From Saprospiraceae bacterium (GTDB lineage: Bacteria; Bacteroidota; Bacteroidia; Chitinophagales; Saprospiraceae): a DNA stretch of 5,979 bases. Both the position numbers and the translations under genes were made by a program. Within the stretch, counting starts at the first letter, position 1. Every line of letters starts with the position of its first letter. The stretch is taken from assembly GCA_014379065.1 (NCBI GenBank), contig JACMMM010000729.1:1-5979 (forward strand), in the 5' to 3' direction. Positions 4,185-5,979 of the stretch are shown here, piece after piece. The notes under the pieces were generated by a model. The model did not search any database, was not told where the DNA came from, and was given only the letters and a program-made list of their open reading frames with translations.

Positions 4185-5979
4185 TTAAATTTTTATTATT
4201 GGGACGACGCGCTTCCATTTTGCACCGCTTATTTTCACGAAATAAGTCCCGCCGGGCTGCAAAGAAATGTCAATAATGGGGTTCAATTGCTGTACATGGG
4301 TCATAAAAACTTTCTCTCCCAATAAATTGTAAACCTCAATATCAAGATCTTCCATCTGAAGCGATCTGTTTTGCATTTCAACCCTGAATTTTCCGTCATT
4401 TGGATTAGGAACGATTAAAACGGTATTGCTTTCCGTTATGGTTTCTGTCCCCGTATGGACATAATGAAAAACGGTGGAGCTGGCACTACATCCATGCGTA
4501 TCCGTAACCAAAACCGTATAATCGCCATTTTGTGTCAGGGGATAAGTTTGGGCAGTAGCGTTTGGAATAATGTTACCGTTCAAATACCATTGATTGCCCG
4601 CTGGGTTGCTTGAAGCAAGTGTTGTGCCGATTAAAGTGATGATGGGCGCTAGTGGCGAGGGATACACTGTCACCGAGGTAGCCGTAGAAATGGCGGAGCA
4701 CCCGTTCGCGTTCGTGATGGTCACCCCGTAATTTCCTGCATTTGAAACAGTTATGGCTTGGGTGGTGGCGCTGTTGCTCCACAGGTAAGTGCTTGCCGCA
4801 CTAGCGGTGAGCGTCACGGAATTGCCCTGACAAAAAGTGGTTGCGCCGTTTGGCGTGATTGTGGGGACAGGGGGAAGTGGATTGACCGTCACCGAGGTAG
4901 CACTTGAACTGGCTGAGCACCCGTTTGCGTTCGTGACCGTCACGATATAGTTCCCTGAGATAGATACAGTTATGCCTTGAGTCGTCAAGTTGTTGCTCCA
5001 AAGGTAAGTACTCGCCGCGCTAGCCGTGAGCGTTACGGAATTGCCTTGACAAAAAGCGGTCGCGCCGCTCGGTGTGATTGTGGGAACTGGCGGCAAAGGA
5101 TTGACTGTCACAGAAGTAGCGTTTGAACTTGCGGAACACCCGTTCGCGTTCGTGATCGTTACCCCATAGTTCCCTGAACTAGAGACCGTTATGGCTTGGG
5201 TCGTCGCGCCGTTGCTCCACAGATAAGTGCTTGCCGCGCTGGCGGTGAGCGTCACGGAATTGCCCTGACAAAAAGTGGTAGGGCCACTTGGCGTGATTGC
5301 GGGGGGCGGTGGTGAAGGGTTCGCCGTCACAGAGGTGGCCGTAGAAATGGCCGAACAGCCGTTTGCGTTCGTGATCGTCACGCCATAATTTCCTGAATTA
5401 GAGACAGTTATGGCTTGGGTCGTCGAGTTGTTGCTCCACAGATAAGTGCTTGCCGAACTGGCCGTGAGCGTCACGGAATTGCCTTGACAAAAAGTGGTCG
5501 TGCCGCTCGGCGTGATCGTGGGGACAGGTGGCAAGGGATTGACCGTCACAGAGGTGGCGCTTGAACTGGCGGAACACCCGTTTGCGCTTGTGATCGTCAC
5601 GATATAATTTCCTGTACTAGATACTATTATGGCTTGGGCGGTGGCATTGTTGCTCCACAAATAAGTGCTCGCTGCGCTGGCGGTGAGCGTCACCGAATTA
5701 CCTTGACAAAAAGCGGTAGGGCCGCTCGGCGTAATGGTGGGAGTTGATGGTGACGGATTGACGGTCACGGAGATAGCGCTAGAAATGGCCGAGCAGCCAC
5801 TGGTACTTGAAACTGTCACTGTATAGTTTCCCGAACTTGAAACATTGATGGCTTGGGAAGTTGCGCCCGTGCTCCACAAATAAGTGCTTGCTGCGCTGGC
5901 CGTGAGCGTCACAGAATTTCCTTGACAAATGGTAGTGGGGCCACTCGGAGTGATGCTGGCGCTGATGATATCAAATGGC
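4185..5979 (-). CDS. T9SS-secreted protein with tandem Ig/PKD-like repeats (C-terminal 597 aa; 5' end outside window)
   Basis: The frame is open from the right edge (first full codon at 5978) to TAA at 4185-4187, so no start lies in the window; a GTG at 5912 is internal. After seven non-repeat residues (PFDIISA) come six 73-residue units (4644-5957). Each has FCQGNSVTLTAS, TYLWS, GNY.VT and NGCSA motifs and a Pro-rich linker. A divergent seventh unit with NQWYLNG follows (4422-4643), and then a type A T9SS sorting domain (4188-4421). Such proteins cross the outer membrane by the Por/T9SS machinery and are surface-anchored or released; adhesion is a common but unproven role. Cys11 and Cys55 of each unit could form a disulphide. 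No enzymatic domain is visible in this part. The gene ends 56 bp before the sigma factor, same strand, with no terminator hairpin between. Confidence 0.93.
   Translation of the reverse strand, partial: PFDIISASITPSGPTTICQGNSVTLTASAASTYLWSTGATSQAINVSSSGNYTVTVSSTSGCSAISSAISVTVNPSPSTPTITPSGPTAFCQGNSVTLTASAASTYLWSNNATAQAIIVSSTGNYIVTITSANGCSASSSATSVTVNPLPPVPTITPSGTTTFCQGNSVTLTASSASTYLWSNNSTTQAITVSNSGNYGVTITNANGCSAISTATSVTANPSPPPPAITPSGPTTFCQGNSVTLTASAASTYLWSNGATTQAITVSSSGNYGVTITNANGCSASSNATSVTVNPLPPVPTITPSGATAFCQGNSVTLTASAASTYLWSNNLTTQGITVSISGNYIVTVTNANGCSASSSATSVTVNPLPPVPTITPNGATTFCQGNSVTLTASAASTYLWSNSATTQAITVSNAGNYGVTITNANGCSAISTATSVTVYPSPLAPIITLIGTTLASSNPAGNQWYLNGNIIPNATAQTYPLTQNGDYTVLVTDTHGCSASSTVFHYVHTGTETITESNTVLIVPNPNDGKFRVEMQNRSLQMEDLDIEVYNLLGEKVFMTHVQQLNPIIDISLQPGGTYFVKISGAKWKRVVPIIKI
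4188..4421 (-). other. T9SS type A C-terminal sorting domain (78 aa) of the repeat protein
   Basis: The segment opens with VLIVPNPNDGKFRVEM and continues with DIEVYNLLGEKVF, ISLQPGGTYFVKI and the basic/hydrophobic end KRVVPIIKI. This is the usual layout of the type A sorting domain (TIGR04183-like): PNP..G.F, a central YN..G..V strand, then the LQPG.Y.VKI strand. It targets the protein to the type IX secretion system. Confidence 0.93.
4644..5957 (-). repeat. Six exact-length 219-bp tandem repeats (73 codons each)
   Basis: Units run, in coding order, 5957-5739, 5738-5520, 5519-5301, 5300-5082, 5081-4863 and 4862-4644. The GN-codon landmark of the CQGNS motif recurs at 5916, 5697, 5478, 5259, 5040 and 4821, a spacing of exactly 219 with no indels. 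Units differ by scattered substitutions, mostly in the WS....T.A loop, the GNY.VT strand and the Pro-rich linker. Residues just before the first unit do not resemble a linker, so the array probably starts at 5957. Confidence 0.95.

Noticed and set aside
4129..4218. Longer sigma factor starting at 4218 (211 aa)
   Set aside because: The extra 30 residues do not look like an ECF N-terminus and overlap the end of the upstream gene. MQPFSDQELV at 4128 is the expected start.
5910..5912. GTG as the start of the repeat protein
   Set aside because: It lies inside the first repeat unit (CQGNSVTL), and the frame stays open to the window edge, so the gene is simply cut by the boundary.
4644..5957. CRISPR array or minisatellite without coding role
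   Set aside because: The 219-bp period is exactly 73 codons, has no unique spacers, and encodes a consistent Ig-like domain.

Overview
The window looks like chromosomal DNA of a free-living Bacteroidota bacterium, with roughly balanced base composition. Four things point there: promoter -7 boxes of the TAnnTTTG type, gene starts without a Shine-Dalgarno sequence, a type IX secretion (T9SS) C-terminal sorting domain, and an ECF sigma factor followed by a small one-pass membrane protein. The interspersed palindromes suggest the Saprospiraceae/Lewinella neighbourhood, but that is recollection and not a measurement. No rRNA, tRNA, CRISPR array, insertion sequence or phage gene is visible.

Layout. 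Positions 1-514 (+ strand) hold the 3' end of one cold-shock protein gene with its terminator, then a complete second copy with promoter, leader and a near-identical terminator. Positions 546-2850 (+) hold two overlapping genes: an exported parallel beta-helix protein and an exported diheme c-type cytochrome. They match a recurrent gene pair of unknown function (I recall the TIGR03805/TIGR03806 families). The cytochrome gene carries two unusual insert-like stretches: a double 33-nt perfect palindrome directly after the signal peptide, and a 4 x 8-bp repeat between the two heme motifs. Positions 2851-3027 hold a 111-nt near-perfect palindrome and a bidirectional terminator between convergent genes. 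From 3028 to the right edge everything is on the - strand: a large repeat-rich T9SS-secreted protein (5' end outside the window), then an ECF sigma factor, then a likely anti-sigma membrane protein.

Working together. The beta-helix/cytochrome overlap implies translational coupling and a shared job in the periplasm or at the outer membrane. The sigma factor and membrane protein are a typical regulatory pair. The secreted repeat protein ends 56 bp upstream of the sigma gene with no visible terminator, so co-transcription is possible. The most unusual content is the density of palindromic and short-period elements, three of them in or beside one gene.
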